This document shows positions 44,964 to 53,180 of a DNA stretch of 64,000 nucleotides, piece after piece; within the stretch, counting starts at the first letter, position 1; each line of letters opens with the position of its first letter. The notes under the pieces were generated by a model. The model did not search any database, had not been told where the DNA came from, and was given only the letters and a program-made list of their open reading frames with translations. The position numbers and the translations under genes are program-made. This DNA is from Nocardia jinanensis (lineage in GTDB: Bacteria > Actinomycetota > Actinomycetes > Mycobacteriales > Mycobacteriaceae): positions 350,694 through 414,693 of the forward strand of contig NZ_BMMH01000007.1 of NCBI RefSeq assembly GCF_014645735.1, read 5' to 3'.

Positions 44964-47900
44964 AGGTTCTCCTTGGTGCGGAACTTGCGCTCGAGCCTGG
45001 CGAGCTGGGAAATCGTATCGGCCGGGGTGACAGCGTCTGCGACGCTTCGGCCGATGATGGCGATGTCCCAGTTGTCATTGTTCAGCGCGTCGTCGTCGGG
45101 GTCGAAGCCACCGGAGACCGCAACGGGCAGCTGGCTGTACCTGCGTATTTCCGCGGCTGTGTCGAGTGGGTGGTGGTCGCCGCGGACACCGAGGTCGATG
45201 TTGGTGGTGACGACGAATCCGTCGATTCCGGTGCGCTCCATATCGCGTATCCAAGCCGGTGTGACGTGCTGGGGCGCAACGTCGAGGGTGAGCGCGACGC
45301 CGAGCCGCTGCGCCGCGGCGACGGCGGTGGAAACGCTGGCTGTCGACGCGGGGCCGATCAAGAGGACGACATCAGCGCCCGCTTCGGCGGCGAGCTCGAC
45401 CTGGTCGCGTCCCCAATCGGAGGACATCATTTCAGCGACGACGGCTGTGTCCGGTGTGCAACGCTTGATGTTCTCGATCGCGGCGATACCTGCCCTCTTG
45501 ATCAGGGGGTCGCCGATCTCGATGAAGTCCGCCCCGGCTTTCAGCGCTACATGGGCTATCTCGATGGCGCGGTCGAGCGTATGTACGTCGAGCGCGATCT
45601 GGAGGGAGCGTTTGCCGCGGCGGCGTCGATACCATTCGTGGATACTCGTGGTTCCCCGCTCATGTCGCCGCCGGACCGCACTGGCCTCCCGAGCCGTGAG
45701 CCAGTGTGTGGAGCGTTCGCCGCAGGAGACGAGAGACTCCTCGATTTGGTATGGGAGCGGGATCCACCCTGATCGCACCTCCTTGAGCAGGCCTATGAGG
45801 CCGATGCTTCCAGCCGGAAGCGAATCGGGGGTGGCGACGCCGCTCAGCAGCTGTATTCGGGTCACGAGCTTCGCGACCTGCGTGGGCGGCCGGAGCCAGG
45901 TTTTGTCGGTCGCGACAATGGAGAGGATATCGTCGGCAACCGCTCGGTCGGACGCGGGTTCTCGCCTTGCAGCAACGACTCCCCGGAGGGCTTGCTCGCG
46001 CACATGCCAGTTTCCGTCAGCGAGGAGTCGGCGAAAGACACGGTAGGCGTTGGGAGTATCGAGGGCGCTGACGATCCGGGCGAGGCCGGCTCGCACTTTG
46101 TAGTCGTGATCAGTGGCGAGCTGCTCGATGACAGCCTCCGCCTGTGGCGGGCCGAGGCTGTGGCGTCTGGGCAGCGATTCGGCGAGCGCAGCGCGTACAC
46201 GCCAGTCGAGGTGGTGCACGAGCCGGTGCAGGACTCCACGGGGATCATGACCCGGGCCGGTGAAGAGATCGAAATAGCGGGCGAGGAACGCGGCTTCCGG
46301 CGCCGAGTCGAGATCGATCTGTGTGGAGATGCGGGCGCTTATCTCCACGTCGAGTACATCTTCGACATGGCGTGCCATGTGGGGCCAGATGTCCGATCCA
46401 TGGGTACGCAGTTGCTCGACCAACCACTGGGCGTGCCGGTCGCCGAGTACTTCGGGAAGAGCTGGTGTTGCCAACACCGCGATGGTCAGCGCCTGTGCCC
46501 GCGCATGAGAACAGCGGTGGGCAGCTGAGCGTACGACCTCGTCTACCAGCACTCCGGCGGAGACCATGGTGTCGAGCAACATCGGCAACGCAATATCGAC
46601 ATTGACCGCTGGTGCCGAGGCGATGACCCCGATGAGGTGGCGTGCGCGGGCGTCGAGAGCGCAGACCAGGAAATCGAAGACAGTGCGCGCGGCAGCCGAT
46701 TGTGAGGCTCCGGCGGCGAGCTCGTTGAACGCGGCGACGGTGGTCGAGGATCTCCCGAGGTCGGCCATCTGATCAGCGATCCAAATCGCAAGAAAGTAAG
46801 CCGAGAAGACGCCGTGGGTGAATCGAAGATACTGGTCAGGGCCCTGCTCCAGGAACGGGGAAACCGGACGCCGGGATTCATTGGAAGCGAGGAGTGTTCG
46901 GGACGAATCGACCAGACCGCTGGGTATCGCATCGGGTGTCAATTCGCATGCGATCTGAGCCAGGTGGTCGGTGGTCGAAGCGACGGGTTGCGGGTGCTGA
47001 CCGAGAAGTGTTCGTACGCAGTGGTCGACAAGGTGGAATCCATTCGCCACACGATCGTTTGTCCCGCCTTGGACGGCTTGTCCGGCGCCATGGAGCATCT
47101 GGGAATACAGAGGGATCGTCGCCAGCGATTGCAGCGGTGGCGGTAGATGCGCGAAAGGGGTCTCGTTCTCGCGACGGGTGGCATCCCACCATTCGCGTGT
47201 TTCGGCGATGGACCACGGCATCACGGTGTACGAAGCCGTCGGAGACGCGCCCACGCGGCCGAACGTCGACGCCGCCAAGATCGGGAACGAGGAGAGATCC
47301 AGCTCTGGCGGTGTCCGGACTACCAGTACAAACCGAAGGTCGTGTGAGCTGGTTTGACGCAGGATGGCATCGACCTGTCGACCTACAAAGGAGAGTTGCT
47401 CCTCCGACGCGATACCGTCCACGACGACCATGAGCGGACCTGCCAACGCGTCGGCCGCACGTTCCAGGGCGAGTAGCGCATCATCGCCTCCCGGCAGGGA
47501 TCCATACCGCAAGATCTCGGTCGCCAGATCCGTGGTCGGTAAGGCCCACGTCGAGCACACGTGGAGCTGAAAATTCACATGGTCTGCGCCGTCGCGCATC
47601 AGATACTGGGAGAGGCAAGTCTTGCCGCTGCCCAGACCGCCGGCAATGACGAATACCCTTGCTGTGGATTCCAGGAATTGCCGAAATCGCGATACGGCCG
47701 CTCGCTCTACGCGGTACGGCCCTTCGAGGAGAGCTGCTCCGGCCGTTTCCATAAGGAACACGGTCCGCGGTCCGGAGCGATCGCCGAGCTGATGCTCGAC
47801 CGGCGCCGACCGTGCGGGCCCTGTCCTGTCCTCAGATGAGTCGCCTCGCGTTGCGGACTGCAGGATGAATTCGAATCTGGTCACTACATCCGGCTGGGAT

Positions 47901-48091
47901 CGAGCCAGTTCCGTATCAAGAATCTGTTGCGTCTCGTAGCGCAGCTTCGCTTCGGCCCCACGTCGTTCCCAGTTGGAGACCGCCGCATCGTTGACTCCCA
48001 GATGAGCGGCGAATTCACGGACGCTCATCCTCGTGGCCTCACGCAGTGCGCGCGCCTCGTATCCCGTCCATCTGGCCACTACTGATGCCAT
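44960..48091 (-). CDS. HTH-STAND-HEAT protein with C-terminal HPS/KGPDC-like TIM barrel
   Basis: A 1043-residue protein of four parts. (1) XRE-type HTH, residues ~10-60 (MSVREFAAHLGVNDAAVSNWERRG). (2) STAND/NACHT-like NTPase: Walker A GGLGSGKT (151-158), Walker B MVVVDG (221-226). (3) Helical HEAT-like repeats, ~600-760 (RVRAALAESLPRR, YKVRAGLARIVSALD, WHVREQALRGVVAARR). (4) Residues ~828-1035: a complete barrel of the orotidine-phosphate-decarboxylase superfamily, closest in look to hexulose-6-phosphate synthase/3-keto-gulonate-6-phosphate decarboxylase (LQIALDVHTLDRAIEIA, ADFIEIGDPLI, AVSGGFDPDD, IIGRSVADAVTPAD). The D-x-K-x-x-D catalytic motif reads E-M-M-S-S-D. It overlaps a GNAT gene. 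Confidence 0.88.
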   Translation of the reverse strand: MASVVARWTGYEARALREATRMSVREFAAHLGVNDAAVSNWERRGAEAKLRYETQQILDTELARSQPDVVTRFEFILQSATRGDSSEDRTGPARSAPVEHQLGDRSGPRTVFLMETAGAALLEGPYRVERAAVSRFRQFLESTARVFVIAGGLGSGKTCLSQYLMRDGADHVNFQLHVCSTWALPTTDLATEILRYGSLPGGDDALLALERAADALAGPLMVVVDGIASEEQLSFVGRQVDAILRQTSSHDLRFVLVVRTPPELDLSSFPILAASTFGRVGASPTASYTVMPWSIAETREWWDATRRENETPFAHLPPPLQSLATIPLYSQMLHGAGQAVQGGTNDRVANGFHLVDHCVRTLLGQHPQPVASTTDHLAQIACELTPDAIPSGLVDSSRTLLASNESRRPVSPFLEQGPDQYLRFTHGVFSAYFLAIWIADQMADLGRSSTTVAAFNELAAGASQSAAARTVFDFLVCALDARARHLIGVIASAPAVNVDIALPMLLDTMVSAGVLVDEVVRSAAHRCSHARAQALTIAVLATPALPEVLGDRHAQWLVEQLRTHGSDIWPHMARHVEDVLDVEISARISTQIDLDSAPEAAFLARYFDLFTGPGHDPRGVLHRLVHHLDWRVRAALAESLPRRHSLGPPQAEAVIEQLATDHDYKVRAGLARIVSALDTPNAYRVFRRLLADGNWHVREQALRGVVAARREPASDRAVADDILSIVATDKTWLRPPTQVAKLVTRIQLLSGVATPDSLPAGSIGLIGLLKEVRSGWIPLPYQIEESLVSCGERSTHWLTAREASAVRRRHERGTTSIHEWYRRRRGKRSLQIALDVHTLDRAIEIAHVALKAGADFIEIGDPLIKRAGIAAIENIKRCTPDTAVVAEMMSSDWGRDQVELAAEAGADVVLLIGPASTASVSTAVAAAQRLGVALTLDVAPQHVTPAWIRDMERTGIDGFVVTTNIDLGVRGDHHPLDTAAEIRRYSQLPVAVSGGFDPDDDALNNDNWDIAIIGRSVADAVTPADTISQLARLERKFRTKENL

Positions 48092-48432
48092 CAGCCCGGC
48101 TCATCCCCCTTGTCGAATCGCACGGAGACCGCCGATCGGCAGCCATCGGAATGCGAGAGTAGGGCAAGTCTAGGACAGCGACCCGTGTTCATGATCTGTC
48201 TCCGATGCCAGCCTGAATCAGCCCGGTTCGCAACGCCTCTGAGCCGAGCGAATCGAACCTGTACCGGCAATCCCGAAAGGGCAGAGAAGATGCATCCGCA
48301 GCACTTGGTGACCTGTGTCCGCGCCCGCACAGGTAGCCCGCTGACCCGCGCCGCCATCAGACGAGTCGGTGAATGCAACTGCGGCGGCCCGGGCTGTCAA
48401 GACGCCGGTCGAGCGGGAATGACAGGCTCGTC
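48092..48432. other. Divergent intergenic region
   Basis: About 340 bases between the leftward STAND-barrel gene and the rightward DUF4254-type gene. An overlapping frame (48110-48445) has a Cys-rich end but no ribosome site and was not called. Promoters for both directions should lie here. Confidence 0.3.
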
Positions 48433-48918
48433 ATGTCCCTTGTGAGAGAACTTCTCGCTGATGAGGTCGTGCTCGAGCTTGCTTGCCGGGGCCTGCCAAT
48501 CCTCAGCTCGAGTCCGGTCGTCGAGGCTGCGTCCGAACTGGGCGACTTTCATGCAGCTCTGTACCTCGAAGCCGGTCCCGGAGTTCTCGATGCTCAGCGA
48601 TTGCGCCTGATGCGCGACATCGACATGCTGGCCGCCGCCGCGGCACCGGACCCTCGGTTGGGCGCGCGGACGAACACTGAATCGTTCGGTGCTCTGGTGG
48701 ACCAGATCGCGAGCTGCTGCGCGATCGCCTTCCGTGCGCCCCGGTCACGGGTCGGGGCATGCGAAGTCGACGATGCGCTCGCTCAGTTGCGCTGGCTGGG
48801 TGGCGAGTACAGCGACCTCATCGACGAGGTCGCCACGGGTATCTGCCGTCTGCCTCCGCTCGCGCACTCCCGCGTGGGGATCTTGGGTATCAGGCTGCTG
48901 ACCTGCCGAATGCCATAA
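48433..48918 (+). CDS. DUF4254-type protein
   Basis: A 161-residue soluble helical protein. The pattern QRLRLMRDIDMLAAA...TNTESFGALVDQIASC, then LAQLRWLGGEYSDLIDEVATGICRLP, matches the DUF4254 proteins frequent in Nocardia (pattern-level recognition). Function of the family is unknown. The ATG at 48433 has only a weak ribosome site. It begins a short run with a small ORF and two P450 genes, a grouping reminiscent of Streptomyces conservons, where CYP157 and CYP154 genes are paired; DUF4254 is not a known conservon part. Confidence 0.65.
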   Translation: MSLVRELLADEVVLELACRGLPILSSSPVVEAASELGDFHAALYLEAGPGVLDAQRLRLMRDIDMLAAAAAPDPRLGARTNTESFGALVDQIASCCAIAFRAPRSRVGACEVDDALAQLRWLGGEYSDLIDEVATGICRLPPLAHSRVGILGIRLLTCRMP

Positions 48919-48927
48919 GGAAAGGCC

Positions 48928-49080
48928 ATGAGGAAGGCCAGTAGAAGCCACTTGTCCCTGTCGCCCGTTCGGCACGGGGACCAACAGCCGAACCAGAGTT
49001 CGAGAACGAAAGGGTTGAGCCTCCGAATGAAGTCGGCGGAAAGCACGAAGAACACCGGGGCCAAGGGATCCGGCCGATGA
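48928..49080 (+). CDS. Putative 50-residue basic peptide coupled to the P450
   Basis: A frame from ATG 48928 to a TGA overlapping the P450 start (ATGA). An AAGGAAAGG purine tract lies just upstream. The peptide is Ser/Lys/Arg-rich (begins MRKASRSHLSLSPVRHGD) and lacks Trp, Tyr and Phe, so it does not look like a P450-crosslinked RiPP precursor. It may be a coupling leader. The overlap is the main evidence. Confidence 0.35.
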   Translation: MRKASRSHLSLSPVRHGDQQPNQSSRTKGLSLRMKSAESTKNTGAKGSGR

Positions 49081-50396
49081 TAGCGGTGCCGGCCCCGCAG
49101 CCTGGAGTCAGTCCTGCGGTTGGAAGCGGGATGGTGGTGGTGCGAGGCCGGGTGGCGTTGTACTCGCAGGAGTTCGCAGACGATCCCCACGCCGCCTACC
49201 GGGACATGCGAAAGATCTACGGACCATTGGTGCCAGTATGGCTGGAACCGGAGGTCCCGGCGACGTTGGTGGTCGGCTACCGGACCGCTCTGCAGATCCT
49301 CAACGACCCTGACCGCTTCCCCGCCGACCCGCAGATCTGGGAGCGTGACATCCCCGACGAATGCCCGGCCAAAGCCATGCTGAGGTGTCGCCGCAACGCG
49401 GTCCGTACCGCCGGTGCAGAGCACGCCCGGTACCGCCGGGCGATCGTCGACGCGCTGGCCCCACTCGATTTGTATGCCGTGGAGGCGGCAGTCGACCAGG
49501 TTGCCGAGCAACTGATCAATGCCTTCTGTGAATCGGGGATCGCAGAGCTACGCGGTCAATACGCGGCGCCGTTGACGTTCCAGGTGATGAGCCAATTGCT
49601 CGGGCTTCCCCCCGTCGAGGCGGAGCAGGCATGGGCGGACATGGCCGCGATCCTGGACGGCGTCGCCGAGGCGGGACCGCGGTTCGCCGCAGGCCTGTAC
49701 CAGGTCGTCACGGCCACACGCGCTGCTCTGAAAACCAGCGGAACCGCCATGCGCAACAACGTCATCACACGGTTGATCACACACCCGGCCGACCTCGACG
49801 ACCGGGAGGTCGTTGAGCAGTTGGCCTTGCTTCTGGGGCCGGGCACAGAGCCGGCCGCCAACGTCATCACCAACACGGTCCTGTTGATGATGACCGATCC
49901 CCGGTTCGCCGGTGGGATGCTCGACGGTTCGCTCTCGATTCGTGACGCCATCGACGAGGTCCTCTACTCGGACACCCCGCTCATGAATTTCTGTATGAGC
50001 TACCCGCGGCAGGCGCAATTGATCGAGGGCGTATGGCTGCCCGCGCACCAGCCCGTGGTCATCTCTATGGCTGCCGCTAACAACGATCCTGCGATCCTGC
50101 CCGTCGGCGGCGACCGTTCCGGCAACCGGGCTCATCTGTCGTGGGGTGGGGGACCGCACGAATGTCCGGCGCAGTCGCTGGCAGAAATCATGATCCACCG
50201 CGCCATCGGCCAGCTTCTCGACGTCGCCCCCGATATCGCGCTCGCCGACCCTCACCACGGAGTGCGATGGCGACCCGGGGCATTCCACCGTGCCGTGGCC
50301 GAACTCCACGTCGTCTTTGCTGCCTGTCCGCCGCTGCGGCTCGCGATGCCACCACAACTCCAGCTATCAACTTCTGCCCGGGAGATGAACCGATGA
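49077..50396 (+). CDS. CYP157-like cytochrome P450 lacking ExxR arginine
   Basis: A 439-residue P450-fold protein. The heme loop is LSWGGGPHECPAQS with the Cys ligand and the Cys-Pro-Ala form of CYP157. The K-helix reads DEVLYSDTPLMNF, so the Arg of ExxR is Tyr. The meander is short (NNDPAILPVGGDRSGNRAHLSW). The I-helix is LALLLGPGTEPAANVI. In Streptomyces, CYP157s lack ExxR and sit beside a CYP154 in conservon operons (family knowledge), which agrees with the P450 remnant that follows. Its start overlaps a small ORF and its stop overlaps the next gene. The reaction is unknown. Confidence 0.88.
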   Translation: MIAVPAPQPGVSPAVGSGMVVVRGRVALYSQEFADDPHAAYRDMRKIYGPLVPVWLEPEVPATLVVGYRTALQILNDPDRFPADPQIWERDIPDECPAKAMLRCRRNAVRTAGAEHARYRRAIVDALAPLDLYAVEAAVDQVAEQLINAFCESGIAELRGQYAAPLTFQVMSQLLGLPPVEAEQAWADMAAILDGVAEAGPRFAAGLYQVVTATRAALKTSGTAMRNNVITRLITHPADLDDREVVEQLALLLGPGTEPAANVITNTVLLMMTDPRFAGGMLDGSLSIRDAIDEVLYSDTPLMNFCMSYPRQAQLIEGVWLPAHQPVVISMAAANNDPAILPVGGDRSGNRAHLSWGGGPHECPAQSLAEIMIHRAIGQLLDVAPDIALADPHHGVRWRPGAFHRAVAELHVVFAACPPLRLAMPPQLQLSTSAREMNR

Positions 50397-50948
50397 CGGC
50401 ATACACCGTGAACCAGGAACCGATCGTGTTGACCGGCGCCGACCTGGCCGCCGAGCTGGCAATGCTCCGCGCTCGAGGTCCGCTGGCCCGGGTGCCTGCG
50501 GGTCCAGCCGCCGATCGTGCACATGCCGTTCCGGTTCGCGGTCGAGGATATCGATATCGACCTCGACACCGGCTCCCTCCGGATCGCGAAAGGCGACGTC
50601 CTGCTCGCCTCGCTGGCCGCCGTCGGACGCGATCCGCGGATCCATCACGACCCGGACCGATTCGATCCGCGACGCCGGGTGAAAGACCATCTCGCCTTCG
50701 GACACGGCGCTCATTTCTGCTTGGGTGCGCCTCTGGCTCGACTCGAAGCCACGATCGCACTGCCTGCCCTGTTCACCCGGTTTCGGGACATGCAGCTGAC
50801 CACTGGTGCAGGCCAGCTGAAACGGCTGCCCAGCATCGTGGTCAACGGGCATCAGGAACTTCCGGTGTCTCTCGGACTGCCGCCGCGGACCTTCGCGGAT
50901 GCTCGTCAGCCAGGCCACCACGCGCCAGGCGATCGCCGTGGTGAATGA
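50393..50948 (+). pseudogene. CYP154-like P450 with large internal deletion
   Basis: The first ~37 residues (MTAYTVNQEPIVLTGADLAAELAML) have the look of a P450 N-terminus and overlap the previous stop (ATGA). At about 50490-50500 the sequence jumps, in a different frame, to the K-helix end (LRVQPPIVHMPFRF). It then runs through the meander (GRDPRIHHDPDRFDPRRR) and heme loop (FGHGAHFCLGAPLARLEA) to the normal end. About 240 codons covering the substrate-binding half and I-helix are missing and the frame is broken, so it cannot make a P450. The remaining piece is CYP154/107-like. Confidence 0.85.
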
Positions 50949-51287
50949 CCCAGGCCGGATCGGACGTCGAAGTGGTGGTCACGGAACCAGTACCGTTCTT
51001 CCTGGACGCATTCAAGGGGTTCGCCTGTGGGCCCCAAAGCTGTGGGTCGAGTGCGGGGTAGCGGACAACGTCGCGACTGCAAGACCGGCCCTGCGCTCGC
51101 CCGACCACAGCTCTCGTTGACGCCGCCGACGCGGCCGATGGGATGCCTGGCCCGGTGGTTTGTGACGGGTTGATCCCACTGCAGGGTGATACCCGGCGTC
51201 TCGTAATATCTTTCGAAACCGCATGCAGGCGGAGCGGTCGGGGATACCTGCGCGCAGGAGCGCAGGTCTGGTAACAGGGGAGCGACG
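50949..51287. other. Intergenic region before the Gabija-like operon
   Basis: About 340 bases with no supported gene. A GGGGAG ribosome site lies just before the ATG at 51288. The promoter of the rightward defence operon is expected here, but no clear -10/-35 pair was identified. Confidence 0.3.
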
Positions 51288-53180
51288 ATGTACTTGTCGT
51301 GCGTGCGTGCTGAGAACTTCCGGATTTTCGGATCGGCCCCAGGCGAGCACAGTGATGAAGATGGTCGTCTAGAGCTGGAGCTCGACCGGGGTACGAACGT
51401 GCTGGTCGGTGAGAATGACAGCGGAAAGTCCGCGATTATCGACGCGATCCGTATCTGTCTGCTCACCACCGCGGCGGACTACTCCCGGGTCACCCGAGAC
51501 GACTTTCACGTCGGCCCTGCGGGCAGAGCAACATCCTTCACCATCACGTGCGGTTTCACCGAGCTCACCGTGGAGGAACAGGCGACCTTCCTCGAACTCG
51601 TCACGACCGACCGCGGGGGCGTTGCCAGCCTGTTCGTCACCGTACATGCCGAAATGATGGACCCGGTACGTCCGAAGCGTATCTCGATCAGTACTCGAAC
51701 CGGACCGGACGGCAGTGGTCCTGCGCTGGACGGTGCGGCGCGCGAGCTACTGAAGGCGACCTACCTGCGTCCGTTGCGCGACGCGGAAGCCGAAATGCGT
51801 TCTGGTCGCGGATCGCGGCTGTCGCAGATCCTGGCCGGCTACCCGGCCATGACCGCCGAACAGGTGGACGATTTCGATGAAGAGGCCGACTCCGCAAGCA
51901 CTCTGGTCGGAATTCTCCGTCGTGCCGAGCACCATCTGGCCAAGAACAACGCAGTACTGTTAGCACTCGAGGACATCAATGGCGACTACCTCAGTAGATT
52001 CGCGATCGGTACCGATAAACTGCGGGGCCAGATCACAGTGTCCGGGGACGCTACGCTGGCCCGGGCGTTGGAGCGGCTCGAGCTGGCCTTGACCCCAGAG
52101 ACAGGCGAGTGGACTCGGCGAGGGCTCGGGTACAACAATGCTCTGTTCATGGCTGCGGAGCTGCTTCTGCTCGGCAATAGCGACATCGCGCCCCTGCTCC
52201 TGATCGAAGAGCCTGAAGCGCACTTGCACCCACAGATGCAGGCCCGGATCATGGATCTGCTCCAAGAGCGCGCCCAGATCGGTCAGGACAGTGTGCGCTC
52301 CACCGCTCCAGTTCAGGTTCTCTTGACTACCCACAGCCCGAACCTGGCGTCTGCGATCCCAGTAGAGCACTTGACCCTCGTAGCCAGGGGAGGTACCTTC
52401 CGGCTCGCCCCAGGCTCGACCTATCTGGGTAGCGGCGATTACGAGTTCTTGACCCGGTTCCTCGATGTCACCAAGGCGGGTCTGTTCTTCGCCCGTGCGG
52501 TCGCGATCGTGGAGGGCGACGCTGAGGCCATCCTCCTCCCCGCACTGGCCGCAGCGACCGGGAGTCCTTTCAACGCGAGCGGCGTTACCGTCGTGAACGT
52601 TGGCACCGTGGGCTTATTCCGCTACAGCCGTATCTTCCAGCGTGACGGCGAGCAGATCCCCGTGGCCATCGCCTGCATCCGTGACCGCGACCTCGTCCCG
52701 GCCGGAACACCCGATGACATGCGGGGTGAATTGAAATGCGCACAAGAGATGGAACCGGACGAGATCACCCACCACCTCGACAAGCTGACATCCGGCGACA
52801 GCGGCAACGTCCGAACTTTCGTCTCCGACCATTGGACTCTCGAATACGACCTCGCCGCCGCGTCCTGGGAAATGGCGACACTGATGCATCAGGCGGCGCA
52901 AGCAGCGGTCCTGTCGAAGTCAGCCTGGCCCGACGCGGTCACCCTCGCCGAGTCCGACACGTCAGCGGCGAAGCAGGTCACACAATGGCGCGACGACGGA
53001 GAATCGTTGGAGGCCAAAGCCATCAAGATCTACGAGCCGTTGCGCATGAAAAAGGCGAGTAAGCCCATCACCGCGCAACACGCCGCACGTCTTCTCCAGA
53101 CCACTCCCATCACCGAGGAACAGCTACCCAAATACCTGGTCCAGGCCTTCTCTCACCTGCGTTCGGCGGCGCCACGATGA
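51288..53180 (+). CDS. gajA: OLD-family nuclease, GajA-like
   Basis: A 630-residue ATPase-TOPRIM nuclease. Walker A is VLVGENDSGKSAIID near residue 45; the Walker B/D-loop region is PLLLIEEPEAHLHPQ with LLTTHSPNLAS. The TOPRIM domain follows: AIVEGDAEAILLPAL (catalytic Glu) and CIRDRD (Asp pair). This is the class 2 OLD layout found in Gabija GajA, which nicks DNA when phage lowers NTP levels (family knowledge). It overlaps by 4 bases a UvrD-like helicase gene, as in Gabija. Both proteins are somewhat longer than the Bacillus pair (~580 and ~500). The symbol is given by analogy. Confidence 0.85.
   Translation: MYLSCVRAENFRIFGSAPGEHSDEDGRLELELDRGTNVLVGENDSGKSAIIDAIRICLLTTAADYSRVTRDDFHVGPAGRATSFTITCGFTELTVEEQATFLELVTTDRGGVASLFVTVHAEMMDPVRPKRISISTRTGPDGSGPALDGAARELLKATYLRPLRDAEAEMRSGRGSRLSQILAGYPAMTAEQVDDFDEEADSASTLVGILRRAEHHLAKNNAVLLALEDINGDYLSRFAIGTDKLRGQITVSGDATLARALERLELALTPETGEWTRRGLGYNNALFMAAELLLLGNSDIAPLLLIEEPEAHLHPQMQARIMDLLQERAQIGQDSVRSTAPVQVLLTTHSPNLASAIPVEHLTLVARGGTFRLAPGSTYLGSGDYEFLTRFLDVTKAGLFFARAVAIVEGDAEAILLPALAAATGSPFNASGVTVVNVGTVGLFRYSRIFQRDGEQIPVAIACIRDRDLVPAGTPDDMRGELKCAQEMEPDEITHHLDKLTSGDSGNVRTFVSDHWTLEYDLAAASWEMATLMHQAAQAAVLSKSAWPDAVTLAESDTSAAKQVTQWRDDGESLEAKAIKIYEPLRMKKASKPITAQHAARLLQTTPITEEQLPKYLVQAFSHLRSAAPR

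Noticed and set aside
48110..48445. 111-residue frame upstream of the DUF4254-type gene with a Cys-rich end
   Set aside because: It overlaps the next start, has no ribosome site and shows no family pattern.
48928..49080. RiPP precursor for the adjacent P450
   Set aside because: The peptide has no Trp, Tyr or Phe to crosslink and no recognisable core; kept only as a putative coupled ORF.
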